Positions 23,561 through 35,560 are shown, numbered from the stretch's first letter. The stretch: DNA of 49,184 nt from Welwitschia mirabilis (GCA_051453625.1 JBOZIK010000001.1:63188898-63238081); one strand, 5' to 3'. A program made the numbers and translations. The notes: generated by a model not told the origin, from the letters alone.

Positions 23561-24121
23561 ACATTTTTACAAAACTAAGTTGGTTATAGATTGGGCTAGG
23601 AATACTTTAATAGGTATAGTTTATTTTTGTTTCCTCCTAATTAGGTCTTTCCATAACTTAGGATATTTAAACATTTCTTATAATATTTTTCAAAAGGGTA
23701 AATTTATACTTATATCTTATATTAAGGCTTTCAAATTATTATCAAAGATAGGATTAATATTTAATCTATCAAGCTAAGGGATAACAGGTTTCTTCCTTTA
23801 TATTTTGGAGAATTTTTTTTATTAAGATTATCATTTAAAGGAGAATGGAAATTATGGTTGTATTATATTTCTACATCCTTTTCTTCCTTATCATATTTTT
23901 TATTATTTTTAAAAGTTGAAGCCTCATTCATAGGAGGCATTGTATCCTTTTCACTTCTTGTTACAACCTTTAAATATTTTCTTACTTCATTAGGATTTGG
24001 TAAAGGTTGTATTTCAAGTGATCCTTATGGTCTTTGATTTACTGGCATAGTTTGTTAAAGAACATTTACTATATTTTTAGTGTTTTCCTTTTCCTTTTCT
24101 TTAGTTTTTATTGGTCCATCA

Positions 24122-24902
24122 NNNNNNNNNNNNNNNNNNNNNNNNNNNNNNNNNNNNNNNNNNNNNNNNNNNNNNNNNNNNNNNNNNNNNNNNNNNNNNN
24201 NNNNNNNNNNNNNNNNNNNNNNNNNNNNNNNNNNNNNNNNNNNNNNNNNNNNNNNNNNNNNNNNNNNNNNNNNNNNNNNNNNNNNNNNNNNNNNNNNNNN
24301 NNNNNNNNNNNNNNNNNNNNNNNNNNNNNNNNNNNNNNNNNNNNNNNNNNNNNNNNNNNNNNNNNNNNNNNNNNNNNNNNNNNNNNNNNNNNNNNNNNNN
24401 NNNNNNNNNNNNNNNNNNNNNNNNNNNNNNNNNNNNNNNNNNNNNNNNNNNNNNNNNNNNNNNNNNNNNNNNNNNNNNNNNNNNNNNNNNNNNNNNNNNN
24501 NNNNNNNNNNNNNNNNNNNNNNNNNNNNNNNNNNNNNNNNNNNNNNNNNNNNNNNNNNNNNNNNNNNNNNNNNNNNNNNNNNNNNNNNNNNNNNNNNNNN
24601 NNNNNNNNNNNNNNNNNNNNNNNNNNNNNNNNNNNNNNNNNNNNNNNNNNNNNNNNNNNNNNNNNNNNNNNNNNNNNNNNNNNNNNNNNNNNNNNNNNNN
24701 NNNNNNNNNNNNNNNNNNNNNNNNNNNNNNNNNNNNNNNNNNNNNNNNNNNNNNNNNNNNNNNNNNNNNNNNNNNNNNNNNNNNNNNNNNNNNNNNNNNN
24801 NNNNNNNNNNNNNNNNNNNNNNNNNNNNNNNNNNNNNNNNNNNNNNNNNNNNNNNNNNNNNNNNNNNNNNNNNNNNNNNNNNNNNNNNNNNNNNNNNNNN
24901 NN
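24122..24902. other. Assembly gap (781 N)
   Basis: A run of N between gag and protease of element A. Open frames that seem to span it are artefacts. Confidence 0.95.
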
Positions 24903-25932
24903 CATAAGATTGAAAGTTTAGTTTTCCATTCATTCTAGGTTGAAATTGATTTTGATTTTGGTTTTAATTCCTAAAGTTTGAAGAATTTTGATCGAATGCA
25001 CATACTTATTCATAAATTTTATCTTTGTAGGTTGATAGTAAAGGACATTATTTAGTTACATGATAGTTGTATTCACATACATCAAAAGTTGAAGTCACAA
25101 TTCTTTTAGTTTCCACTTTTGCATCTAGAATTATTTGAGTTTATTTTTCTAAATTTGTTGTGAAATACTTAACTAAATTCCTTGGTTCTTATTTTACTTT
25201 TTCCTTTTCTTGTTTTACTTCCTTATTATCTTTTATGATTTGGCCTATAGTACAATTTTCTTTATATATTAGTTTAGGTTATGTTTAACTTACTTCTATT
25301 AATTCTTCTAACAACTTTCATACATTTTCTAATGTGAGATTCATCAAGTTTCCATCACATAAAAAATCTATAAGTTGTTTAGTTTGATTATTTAATCCCC
25401 TATAGAAATAATCTATTAATTCTTCTTAAGTAAAAGAATTAAAAGGATTTGAATGAATTATAATTTTAAAAAAACGTTTATAATCTATGGCATAATTTTC
25501 ATTAGGTTATTGTTGGAAATTTGTTACTTCTTTCTTTCTTTTCATCATTGTAGCTTCACTCATAAATCATTTTATAAAGGCTTCTTAAACTTGGTTCCAT
25601 GGTTTTAAACTTTTAGGTGAAACAGTTCTTAGCCATAATTATACCTTTTCTTTTAGTGTAATGGGAAATATTATCATATAGGTATGACCACTAATTTAAT
25701 TTTTACCATTTCCTAAACTAAACACTAGTTGTTCTATATTAGCTATATGTTGAAGTGGTTCTTTATCATTTTCTACAGTGAAAATAGGATATGCACTTAA
25801 GTTTCTTAACTTAAGATTATTACCAAGAGGTAGGTCAAAAGAATTTTGGATTTCATGCTTTTTATGTGTATATAATTCTCTAAGAGTAACATTAAAATTT
25901 GTATTTATGGAAGATGTTAAGGTTCCTATCAT
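24903..25932 (-). pseudogene. gag of element A, broken
   Basis: From MIGTLTSSINTNF at 25932 the minus strand reads through TVENDKEPLQHIANIEQLVF, then IIFPITLKEKV, LWLRTVSPKSLKPWNQV, EAFIK, EVTNFQQ, YAIDYKRFFKIIIHSNPF, LIDYFYRGLNNQTKQLIDFL and KLLEELIEVS. This is the Athila/Tat Gag core: LFPFSLRDKA-WL-SLP-SI-W, NFxQ, Y-xxxRFKE-L--CP and FY-GL. A zinc-knuckle remnant (VCEYNYHVTK, stop, CP) lies at about 25040-25087, with the first Cys changed to Phe. Stops are mostly TAA/TAG at Gln positions. The true start may lie upstream. Confidence 0.85.
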
Positions 25933-26572
25933 AATGAGGGGATTAGGATAAGATACTTATTTCTATTTTTGCATAGAGTTTAACGTTGGAATAAAACTAT
26001 TTACTTCTAAACTAATTTTTTTCAAAAATTTTCTTTTCAAAAATTATAGTTTACTTAGGTTTAGTTCATAGTTAATCGAACCTTCTCTAATGTTTTATTT
26101 TATTAGAAACTACTCTCTCTGATACTTCATCTTTTTACTTGTGTTTACCATATCCCTACATGATTATTAATGGTTTTTAAAGTATTACCTTAGTGGTTAT
26201 TTTCATGATGTACATAGAGAGAAACACATATAAAAACCCAAAAACTAAAAACATAGGAAAATAGAGTTGCAGAAAATAAATAGAAAGAAAATTTAATAGT
26301 CATTTACTTGAGTCATATGAACAATAGAGAAGATGATAGAAAAATCTTAGTTCAAAATTAAGAACTTTAGTTTTAAAGATCATTATCTACTGTGAATCCT
26401 CTGGATAATGAGGTGGATGACAAAGCATTATTTTTGAAATGAAATTTGAAAAATGTGGAAGGGAAAACCTATAGTTCTACTATAAAGATACAACACTAGT
26501 ACAAACAAATACCTCAACCAAAATTCAAACTACTTGTTTAAGAAATGATAACTCTCAAAATTCTAGTAGTCT
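25933..26572. other. Leader of element A between primer site and gag
   Basis: AT-rich, no frame of note. At 26380-26420 it holds ATTATCTACTGTGAATCCTC followed by GGATAATGAGGTGGATGAC, a variant of the motif seen in the LTRs and in the spacer at 19.9 kb. N-terminal gag codons may be hidden here. Confidence 0.5.
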
Positions 26573-26590
26573 TCCTCAACAATGGCACTA
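26573..26590 (-). other. Primer-binding site of element A (tRNA-Asp type)
   Basis: On the element strand it reads TAGTGCCATTGTTGAGGA. The usual tRNA-Asp site of Athila/Tat elements is TGGCGCCGTTGCCGGGGA (from general knowledge). The six differences are all G-to-A or C-to-T. It lies six bases from the LTR end at 26597. Confidence 0.75.
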
Positions 26591-26596
26591 AGATAT

Positions 26597-27856
26597 TGTA
26601 GTATACATTTGTATAATATTTCATATTTTTATTAAATCCTATCAATAACAAATATATATTATAAAGCATAACACACTAATGTAAACAAGAGTGGACTTGA
26701 ATGTCTTAATCTGTCAAACATATAAGAAAGAAGAAAGAGTATTGATTTCAAACAAAATATTTTTGTATTTTATTTTAAGTAAAACAAAATAAATAATAAT
26801 GTAAGAACAATGCAAAGGAAATACATTATGCAAATGAAATTCAAGAGAAATCTAAACATAATATCTATTTGATTACTAAATCAATCTGTCATAGAGATTA
26901 GCCATGTATAACCTAGATCAATCAAGGAGAACTATCACTAATTTATAACCAAACTAAGCTATTAGGCACATTGAATAAAATATTAAAACATGCAATGTTA
27001 AGTTATGAAATAAAATGCAATGAAACTACTCTAATGGTTTCAACCTTAATAATGTTGCCCTCATGATCTATATCATAAATGAAGTTATCATAGAATCAGA
27101 AGTAATATAAATCATAAGGGAGATGCACATAAAAAAAGATATAAAAAAATGAAAAATAGAGTTTTGATTAATAGTAGATAAACATCTGTGTTATAAAAAA
27201 GTAGCATCTCAATGAAGGATACATAATCCAATCACAAGGAAAATGTCTCTCTACAATAATAATGGATGGATTCCTTGCCCTTCAATATCTTGTCATGAGA
27301 GTTTCTAGTGCTAAAAAAGATAAAGTTAGAGTAAAGAGCATAATAGATATTTATTACAAATAAGAATCTAAAAATAGCAAACCCCAATAGGTGTGGTGAG
27401 ATCCTAATGGTGCATAGAAGGTGCATGACACATGGTGAAAGTTTGATGGTGTTTGGTAAATAGTTATTTTTGGGTGTCATCTTGCTAGTAATCTCGATAA
27501 TATAGGAGAGAATGCCTTATCATATAGGATTTAAATTAGCTATTAACTTAGTCCATTAAGTGTTTAGTTAACATAGTTTCTTCTATTATCCATATTATCA
27601 TCTAGACAATAAGGTGAACAATAGGATCTTAAAGTTATTTATTGTGTTATATTAGCCTATTTGATCATAGAATTTCTACTTTAGATAGAAAGTATTGCAA
27701 TTTTCCTAAAATTCTTTCAAATGTAATAAAGATTGCATATTTTTATTATATTTTTTTAGCTCTTCATTATTATCGAAACTCAGCATAAACATGTTTAATG
27801 TTCTACAAAGCTACTCAAAATACCCTATTAAATACATATAATTTGGAATCATAACA
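26597..27856 (-). repeat. 5' LTR of element A (right)
   Basis: It runs from TGTAGTATACATTTG to ...TTTGGAATCATAACA and matches the left LTR along its length apart from the inserted block there. Shared landmarks are the TATCAAxxACAAATATATATT phrase, the AGAxTTxTTTGATT region, the TCATGAGAxTTTCTxxTGC block near 27295, and TACTCAAAATACCCTAT at the end. The open frame at 27232-27480 is the twin of the one in the other LTR. Confidence 0.88.
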
Positions 27857-29060
27857 CTTATAAATGGAAAATCCATTCATGAATATTTCCATTTAAGGTT
27901 CTAGTAAATTAGAGAAGATACCAAACAAATAAAAGTAGAAAGTGATAGGATAATTTTAAAGATAAAACAACATACTTTTATAGGCATAAGTGCCATACGG
28001 ATAGGTAAAATTAATTTTTTCTTAATTCTCAAAAGTAATTTCTTTTTAATTATATTCTAAATATTTATATAGAAAGAAATAAAAAGGATGTATAAAATGT
28101 TGTTTAAGGATTTGATGCAAAAACAAAAGTGAAAAATGGCCTTTCCTAGTTACATTAACCACATCACAGGAGATCTCATAAGAATACGCTTAATGTTTTC
28201 ATTAGATAATAATGTGATTTTCAATTTCTTAGTTATAGTTTGTATTAGATTAACCCACTTACTATTAGAGTTTAGATAGATTTTTTCATTGTTTAAAAGC
28301 TTGATAATTTCATTCATGACTATCTCCTCTAAGACTGGATTGATTCTTTTTTGGGGTTCAATGGCTAATTTGGTATTACTCTTAAGCTAGATTCGATGCA
28401 TGTAAATACTATGATATATACTTATAATATTTGAAAATATCTAATCTAAGAAGTGATTGCATTTCCTTAATGATTCTAACAAGGAATTCTCTTAAGATGT
28501 TGATGAGAATGAGTAATAATACTTTAAAAAATTGATTTTCTACCTAAGAAGGCATGCTTGAGATTACTAAAAAGTGGTTTTTCCTAAATAGAAGGCTTAG
28601 TTTCTAAGCTTGTGCTTGAATAATTCTTAGGAGATGAAGATACAATGAAAACATTTTAGGTGTAAGAAGTTGACTTAAGCTCAAGTGTTTTACTTTTTAT
28701 CATGTTAATGTGTTTTAAACCATGATCACTTAAATGTTATTTCATTACATTAAATATATTTAGTTTAGTAATAATTTACTTAAATAACATTTTTATGAGG
28801 TAATTCCTATAGTTAATTAAGATATTTGAGGTTGTAAGGAAAGGTTTACCCACAATTACATGAACCTTGTAATTAACTATACTCTTCAAATATAAAACTA
28901 TAAAGTTTATAAGTGTTAAAAGGCTACATTGGCCATATTTAACATAATTTTTATAGTATGTTTTGGGTCTATTTGAGTAGGATTTTGGTTAATTGAGAAA
29001 AAAGTAAATAAGACATTATGATGAGAAAGAAAGGTATTTTTTTCATAATTCTAACCCTTT
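27857..29060 (-). pseudogene. Element B: end of protease and main part of RT, broken
   Basis: Reading down from about 29060: VKYGQCSLLTLINFIVLYL, NYKVHVIVGKPFLTTSNILI (end of protease, family VILGRPFLATANALI), LELKSTSYT, then RT: AIEPQKRINPVLEEIVMNEI, IKLLNNEKIYLNSNSKWVNL, FHFCFCIKSL, YPYGTYAYKSM, GIFSNLLE and FMNGFSIY. These follow CMHRIxLE, SIEPQRRLNPxMKEVVxKEV, HFPLPFIDQML, CPYGTYAFKRMPFGL and FMDDFSVYG of Athila/Tat. The catalytic pair DD reads NG (27872-27877), so RT is dead. The gene stops abruptly at 27857, where element A is inserted. Confidence 0.85.
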
Positions 29061-30378
29061 ATGAATGATTTTTAAGGCCTATTCCATATATGGTTTCTAT
29101 GTTAATGTTTTGAGCTCTAAATGAGAAGCCAATAATGGAATGTGATGACATTGAGATGTTTTAGCTATCTTAGTAATACTTAACAAGTTTTAATATGATT
29201 AGTTTATATGCTTTGAGAGTTTTTCTAATGCTTTAGAATCTAAGAAATAAAACTTGAATTAGAAGATGATGATTAAAGATGATTTTAATGAGAAAAGTGC
29301 ATTGTTTGGATTAAGATACTATAGCTATTACTATAGTAAAGTTACTATATTAAAATACTAAAATAGTTACCATAGTATTTATCTGCCTAGTTATTTAGAG
29401 GATACTCAAAAAATATATGAAGTTACTTTAGCAAGTTACTATAGTAGATCTACTATAATAAAGTTATTACAGCATTCATTTACCTTATCCTGAAGATGAC
29501 ACTTAGAGAATAACAAATAATATAAACTAATAAAAACTATGTTTTGCACTAATAATTATCCTCTATAATCATCTAAACAACACCCAGGTGGATGACAGTT
29601 AGATGTTATGCTAAGAAAATACATGAAGAGTTGTAATCTTTTATAAGAGAAGAGCATGCATAGGAGTGTCATTTCTATGATCATCTTAATGATATCCAAG
29701 ATGATGATCACTGTAGTAGATGCAAAACTTATCTTCTCCATCATTAATATACTGATTTACTTGAACTTTATTAGTTAGTACTTTTTAATAACCTAAATTT
29801 CTAATCCAAAACTATGAAAACCTTTCTTAAGAAACCATTTCTCCTCTTTAGTACATTAACTATTGTTATGATGATTTGAAGATCAATGAAGGAAGTAATT
29901 CATCTAATCTTAGAAGAGGAACTTATCTTGCTATTGGGTTGTGTTTTCTCCATTGAATGGTAACTACTTTTACATTGATGTAAGACATTTTGATTAAAGG
30001 ATTAAATTTTTTTCTACTTTCTCTCTTTTTTCTTTATATTCTATGTTAAAATCAACTTCATTACATTAGAGTTGATTTTGATTTTGACATACGATATGAG
30101 AAACATTATGAGTGATAATAAGATGGTAAAATTGATTAAGTAACTATAGTTATATTTTTATCTCATCCTTGAATTATGATCTCACTTATAATTCATAATG
30201 TATTGAATTTCATCCATCATTACATTATTATTTCTATATCATTATAAAATAAAATAGAAAATTATTTTATTTCCTTTTTAAATAAAGTAATTTTTTAAAA
30301 ACACTTTGCATTTTTGTAGAGTGTGATATTAGATTGACTCCTTTTACTAGTGTGTATATGTTTAGATGCATTATATTA
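29061..30378 (+). repeat. Probable 5' LTR sequence of element F (left part)
   Basis: No gene is visible between the protease of element B and the left LTR of element C. Several facts suggest LTR sequence of a plus-strand Athila-like element. A tRNA-Asp-type primer site stands just to the right of element C at 40788, and the LTR that must precede it is otherwise missing. The length (about 1.3-1.4 kb) matches the LTR of element A. The ATCATCTAAACAACACCCAG, then GTGGATGACAG motif at 29571-29602 recalls the LTR of A. The left LTR border is not located. The small open frame at 29556-29744 (minus) is not called a gene. A cluster of ACTATAGTAA-like palindromes lies at 29320-29480. Confidence 0.45.
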
Positions 30379-30782
30379 TGACAATCTCAAACCCTCATAA
30401 GATCCCAGAGATTTTATTAATCAAAACATTGATTTGATTAGTGGTATTTGGAAAGACTTAGAATACACCTTAGTAACATTTTTAGCAAAGCTACTTAATC
30501 ATTTTGAAAAAGACTTTAACCATAAGTTTTTAGGTGATTAAAGTATTCCTTAATTACTAAACTATTAATAGGTGCTATAGCAATATAAACATTAACATTT
30601 TCTTAAACAAGTTAATGATAAAGTAACTTCTTTCTATTAAAAAATAGCTAAATGAATATTCTACTTAGAATAATTTAAAATGTGAGATTACTTACTTAAA
30701 TAAACACATCTTTGATTACTATTAGATTCTCTTCTAAGACCTATAATTTTCTTAAGTGCTTTTTTAATTAAAATCCACCTTT

Positions 30783-31260
30783 TTTAACCCTTCTAGATTA
30801 GCATTCCAAAGTTTAAGAACTTTGGAGAGCAATGCTAAAAGAGTTCATTGGAGTTTATATGAAGAAGGTTTAATTATTTACTTATTCAAAGTTTTCTTAA
30901 AAAGTTCTTTTATTAATACCCAAGGTTATCATATATGTTATTTTTTCAAAGTCTAAGAACTTTAGCGAGAACACTAAAGGGGTTTATTAGGATTTAAGTA
31001 AGAAAAATTTCACTTATTAATAGTTTTTCTTAAAACTTCTTTTATTAGGCCTCAAGGTTACCTTTCTATATTATCTTTTCAACATCTAAGAAATTTGAAA
31101 AGTAATACTAAAAGAGTTTCTTGGGGTCTATGTCTAAATATTTTTACTTATTAAAACTTTTCTTTCAAAGTTCTTTTATCAAGCCCTAAGATTACCCTTC
31201 TATATTAGTTTTCAAAGTATAAAAATCTTTTACAATAATACTAACTTTATGAGAGGTAAT
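30783..31260 (-). repeat. ~140-bp tandem repeats in the 3' LTR of element C
   Basis: Three units and a partial fourth begin at about 30783, 30927, 31052 and 31196. Each has TCAAAGTxTAAGAACTTT, then AxxACTAAAxGxGTTTxTTGG, then TTCTTTTATTAAxxCCxAAGGTTAC. They differ mainly by transitions. Confidence 0.75.
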
Positions 31261-32199
31261 TTACATTAAAGATCCATTTCTTAGAATTATATAAGAGGAT
31301 TTTCATAGCATGAAAATAAAGTTTAGAAATAAATATATTACTTGATTTAAAAATATAAATACCTAAAAGAAATAATATGCATATGTCATTTAAAAAAGAC
31401 TTAAATAAGAGTTAGATTATACTAAAAACTAAACAGTATTACTAAAATAGATTAGACTACACATCGAATAACGAAAAGAACTAAAAGAAACTAAACCTAT
31501 CATTTTTAGGGGTAATATTTATTATAAAGTTAAGCTAAACCTTACACTTCATATGTTTTCATTTTTAATTAAACTAAAATCTAGATAACAAAAGCAAAAG
31601 CTACTTATGATAGCATATATAAAATTAAAAGTAATAAGTTAATTTTTAAAATCTATAAGCAAAGAGCTACAAGTAGGGCTAAAATAAAAGAATAGATACA
31701 AATCCAACATCTAAGTCCAATAGAAAGGACTTTACAAGAATAAATTCTAACCCACTATAGTAGGGTAACAGAAATAAAATACCACTGCATTAACAAGAAG
31801 AGATATTAAAATTACTATTTGTAACTCATTTTTAATCTTCTAATGGGCAATCCAAAAGCTTAATCACTTCTAAAATGCTATTTTAGAAGAGTTGGAGAGG
31901 GTTAGAATGGGATAACCTATAGGTATACTTATAAAAAAAATTACTAAAAACATAATCTCAATCCTTTTTACCCCTTTATTATACATTTTGGAAGCTCAAG
32001 CACTTCCAAAATTCTATACAAAAGAGGTTACAAGTTAAGATAAGTCTTATAAAAGAGATGTAAGGGTGCTTAAAAAATATAAGAGAAAGAAGAATTTATA
32101 GGATAGGGTTTCTTTTAAAGGGAAGTGTGGGTTTAGGGGGGAAAGGTAGTTAACATAGTGGAGGGGTTGAGAAAATTTGAAGGAGGTAGGAGACGAGGA

Positions 32200-32700
32200 A
32201 TGGAATGGATCTAGGAAGTGGTTTTAGAAAGGGGAAGGGGGCAAATAGGGTTAAGAAACTTAATGAGGGGGTCAAGAACCTTTGGGGTGAGGTGGATGAA
32301 TTTAAAATGGGTCATCATAAAACTCAGTAGAGGGAAGGAATTGCAAACCATTTTGAGGATGGAGGGTGGAAATATAGTAGAAATAAATGAGAATTATTAG
32401 GGGAAAAGGGAACAAACATGGGACATTCGATAGGGGGAGGTGACGAATAGACTCGAGGGAAATCATTCATAAACTCAATGGAGGGGATTTGAAAACCTCA
32501 TTAGGAAGTATGAGTGAATTTGAGATGGGTTATTAAGAAATGTAATGGAGGTAGATAAGAATAATTTATATGGAATATTGGGAAGTGGATTCAAGGGTTA
32601 TCATTGAAAAAGTCAATGTGGGTCAAGAACCATTTAGGAGAGAGTGGATTTGGGGGCATTATCATTACAAAACATGATGTGTGGGGGGATGAAGGGTTGA
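32200..32700. repeat. G-rich degenerate minisatellite in the 3' LTR of element C
   Basis: The plus strand is purine-rich with runs of GGGG, very unlike its surroundings. Repeated phrases of roughly 60-90 bp spacing are ATCATxAxxAAACTCAATGGAG, GGTCAAGAACC and GAGTGGATTTGGG. At least five degenerate units can be seen. Confidence 0.65.
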
Positions 32701-33783
32701 AATATTAAAGAAGATATGCAAAATAATTTAATTAATTAAAAAAACCTACTCCTAGCTATTTCTTTGAATTAAAAAATTTCCAAAAAAAGGAGAATACATT
32801 AAGTTTTCATTTCTAGCAAGGAATAAGTTTGATTTTTTAATTAAATCACAATATAATAGTAGTTTACAAAATGCTTCATAAATTTATATTTTATAAAATA
32901 AGTTACAAAAGTATAGGCATTACAAAATTGGACTAAGGGATAATTTTTCTTTTAGCTAAAAATACTACTTTATGCTTACAATAATTGACATTATAGGGCC
33001 TTGAAAATTAAGGAGAAAGATAACAATTTTTTACCCAAAGTTCCATAACTACCACTTAATGGTCAACTTGCTAAGTAGCCCTTGTATCAATGACAAAATG
33101 TTATAGATGAAAATCATGAAAAATGGAGTTTCCAATATAGCTTGAGTAAGGGAGAGAGGTTTTCAAGAAGGTCTAAAGGTATGTAAATATAATAAGAGGA
33201 GAAAAACTCAAAGATTTATAGGATTTAAAGGTAAACATTTGATCATATTAATTATGTTTAGAAAAATGCATAATTTTAGTAATACAAATGTGCTAGGACT
33301 AAGAGAGATTTTATTTATTTTTGTACATTTTTCCCTACTCTTCCTATAGTTTACTTCCATGGCCATGGAAGACTAACAGAGGGTATCTTCTCTAGAGTTT
33401 TCATCACCTACTTACCCTAGCTAGATTTATTTTTATTATTTAACAAGTAAGAATAAAATCTTAGCTTTATTCTAGGGCCCAAAAAATATCACTCTAAATT
33501 TTTAGATCGAGAAAGAAAGAAATTCTTAATATGTAACAATAAGCTAAGATAAGAAAATATTAAATAAAATAAGTAGTAATTTCATAAATATAGAGCAGTT
33601 CAACATTTCAAGATAGATTAATCACAATTTTAAAAGTTAAAGAAGTGAAAATCATACCCAAGAAAGTAGAAAAAGTATAGATCTTAAAATGTGAACTTGT
33701 TCTTCTTGAGTTACAAAGGGGAAAAAAACTAAATAAAAACTTGAGAAGAATGGAAAAAGAGATAAGGACTTCAAGTTTCCACA

Positions 33784-33791
33784 TATTTATA
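33784..33791 (-). promoter_or_regulatory. Putative LTR TATA box of element C
   Basis: On the element strand this reads TATAAATA. The matching place in the other LTR (40409-40416) is AATAAATA. It lies about 310 bp from the LTR start. Inferred from sequence and position only. Confidence 0.35.
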
Positions 33792-34098
33792 GAAAAATTT
33801 TGTGAGGTATCAATTTTTCAAGTGACTACTTGGCTTTTTTTCTAAATTCCCTTTTTTCACACTTGGTCTTTTAAGAAAAAATAATATTAATAAAATAAAT
33901 TTATTTTCAAATAAAATTTAAGGAAAGATTAAGGAATAGCTTTTAATAACCATTTAAAACCTTATAATATGTTTAAAATAACTAATCTCACATGGGAAAT
34001 AATCATTTTTCATAAGAATTAACCTTAAATATTTTTGTATATAGGTAATTTATATTAAAATTTATTTCTTTCTTGGTTGTGAGAGTAAGGATGTAAAA

Positions 34099-34115
34099 TT
34101 CTCTTCTACTTAAGA
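34099..34115 (-). other. Polypurine tract of element C
   Basis: Plus strand TTCTCTTCTACTTAAG; the element strand reads CTTAAGTAGAAGAGAA directly before the LTR. Its purine run AGAAGAGAA abuts TTTTACATCC, a decayed TGTCACATCC. Confidence 0.55.
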
Positions 34116-35560
34116 AGTTTTCTATTAATAACTTATAAAAATTTTAAGTTTTTACTACAAAATATATGTTTGAGATTTTTAAGTTACTTCTACTTTAGTT
34201 TAACCTAATCATTGCACTTTATATAGCTAAATTTTTCTACATCTGAGTTTAACTTGCATTTTGTCTAAAATTCTAACTAGTTAGGATTCAAATGTACAAT
34301 TAGGTTAAATATTTAGTTTTTACATAGGAGTTATCTTTATCATATTAGACATACATTTCCTTAATAATGTGACATGGAAATCATTATGAAGTACTAATAA
34401 CTATGATGGTAAAACTATCTCATAGGCTATAGGATCAACTCTTTTTATTGTTTGAAACATTTATATAAATCTTAGTGTTGACTTATCCTTCTTACCAAAA
34501 TGAAAGATATCTTTAAAAGGAGATATCTTAAGGAAAACATTGTCTCTTTTCTAAAATTCTATATGCCTTATCTTTCTATTAATATTTTTGGCTTGTTTAT
34601 TGTTTACCTTCAGTAGCTTTTACTTAATTAATTTGATCTTTTATTTTAAATATTAAAGAGATGAAAGCTTTAATAGCTTCTTATCAGTTGCATGCAATCG
34701 AGATATTTGTGTTCTAAAATCTCTTCTATAAAGAGCTTCAAATGGTGTGCATCGAATGAATTCCTGGTAACTATTATTATAGATAAACTTGACCAAGGAT
34801 AAATAATCTATTCAAGATTCATCAAAATAAAAAATTACTAATCTTAATAAAACTTTAAAAATCTGATTATTCTTATTATTTATCCATTTGTTTAATGGTG
34901 AAAGAATGTATTTAATTTAGTACGGAGATCCTCATTGAATGCTATCCAAAACTTGAATGTAAACTTGCTATCCCTATCTCAAATAATTATTTTAGGGATT
35001 CCACAAAGCTTTACTATATTTCTTATGTATTATTTTGTAATTATTTCAGCTAAAAAATAGTCTTAATTAGGATAAATTATGTACTTTTTATTAATACATC
35101 CACTAGCATCATTATGACATTAAACTCTTCTTTTGATTTAGGTAAGCCTATAATAATACTCCATCCCATTGGTCTTGTATTTTAATTTTGGTATTTCATT
35201 AGGATATAAAGTTCTTGTTAGGTGCTTATGTTTTACTATAACTAGCTAATAAGTCATATATTATATCACATAGCTTGCTATTTTAGATTTTATTCCTAAC
35301 TACCAATAGCATTGTTTGATATATTTACACATTTTGTTAACCCTGGGTGAACAAAGTACTTGGTTATATGAAATTCATCAAAATGCATCTTTTTAATATG
35401 ACTAACATTAGGTTCCAAAACCTTACCTAAATGGTTTACCAAGCCTGATTTAGAGATATTAAATCTTCTATTCCTTATTCTATAAATTTTTTACATAAGA
35501 AAACATTTTGCTACACATTAAATACTATCTCATGAAAATCAGTTCTTATCCTTAGGTTAC
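34115..35560 (-). pseudogene. Integrase and chromodomain remnant of element C, broken
   Basis: The minus strand gives FHITKYFVHPG (zinc-binding part), then FIYNNSYQEFIRCTPFEALY, RRDFRTQISRLHATDKKLL, NVFLKISPFKDIFHFGKKDK, VDPIAYEIVLPSL, LHNDFHVTLLRKCMSN and LVRILDKMQVKLRCRKIQLY. These line up with the C-terminal half of chromoviral integrase: YNNSYQASI-MAPFEALYGR, VFLKVSP-KGIFRFGKKGKL, RVGxVAYRLALPP, HNVFHVSMLRKY and PVRILDxxVKxLRxKxIPLVKV. The core D-D-E blocks in 34900-35250 are too decayed to place. Stops and frameshifts are frequent. Confidence 0.8.

Larger units (their letters stand above)
15163..27856 (-). mobile_element. Element A: Athila-like Ty3/gypsy element inserted in element B
   Basis: A complete but decayed element of about 12.7 kb on the minus strand. 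LTRs lie at 15163-17447 (3') and 26597-27856 (5'). In element orientation it holds a tRNA-Asp-type primer site, gag, protease, a remnant of RNase H, integrase, a putative env-position ORF and a polypurine tract. Flanking 5-mers CCCAT (15158-15162) and CTTAT (27857-27861) differ by two C/T transitions and fit a target-site duplication. RT is deleted. The extra ORF after integrase and the tRNA-Asp primer point to Athila, though Tat is not excluded. Confidence 0.85.
14440..29060 (-). mobile_element. Element B: Athila/Tat-like Ty3/gypsy pol, split by element A
   Basis: Two pieces of one minus-strand pol gene flank element A: 27857-29060 (end of protease and most of RT) and 14440-15162 (rest of RT and RNase H). 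The frame runs FSIY at the right junction and resumes SFDYYFIILS at the left junction. This is exactly the FSVYG-SFDDCL order of Athila/Tat RT, so both pieces were once joined. Gag, the LTRs and integrase of B are not recognised in the window. Coordinates include the 12.7 kb insertion of element A. Confidence 0.75.
30379..34098 (-). repeat. 3' LTR of element C (left, 3.7 kb)
   Basis: It starts TGACAATCTCAAACCC, aligned with 38366 onward, and ends GGATGTAAAA at 34098, aligned with GGATGTGACA at 40708. The middle part, about 31260-32200, has no counterpart in the other LTR. It includes a diverged duplicated unit at 31825-32030 (GGCAATCCAAAAGCTTAATC and TTTTGGAAGCTCAAGCACTT). The open frame at 32218-32400 is made of the G-rich repeat and is not a gene. 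Confidence 0.8.

Noticed and set aside
23520-23777. 85-codon open frame (plus)
   Set aside because: It is antisense to the gag-protease linker of element A and has no recognisable motif.
29320-29480. Cluster of ACTATAGTAA-like palindromes as a possible regulatory site
   Set aside because: Simple AT-rich sequence gives such short palindromes easily; no further support.
32218-32400. 60-codon open frame (plus)
   Set aside because: It is the translation of the G-rich minisatellite in the LTR of element C.
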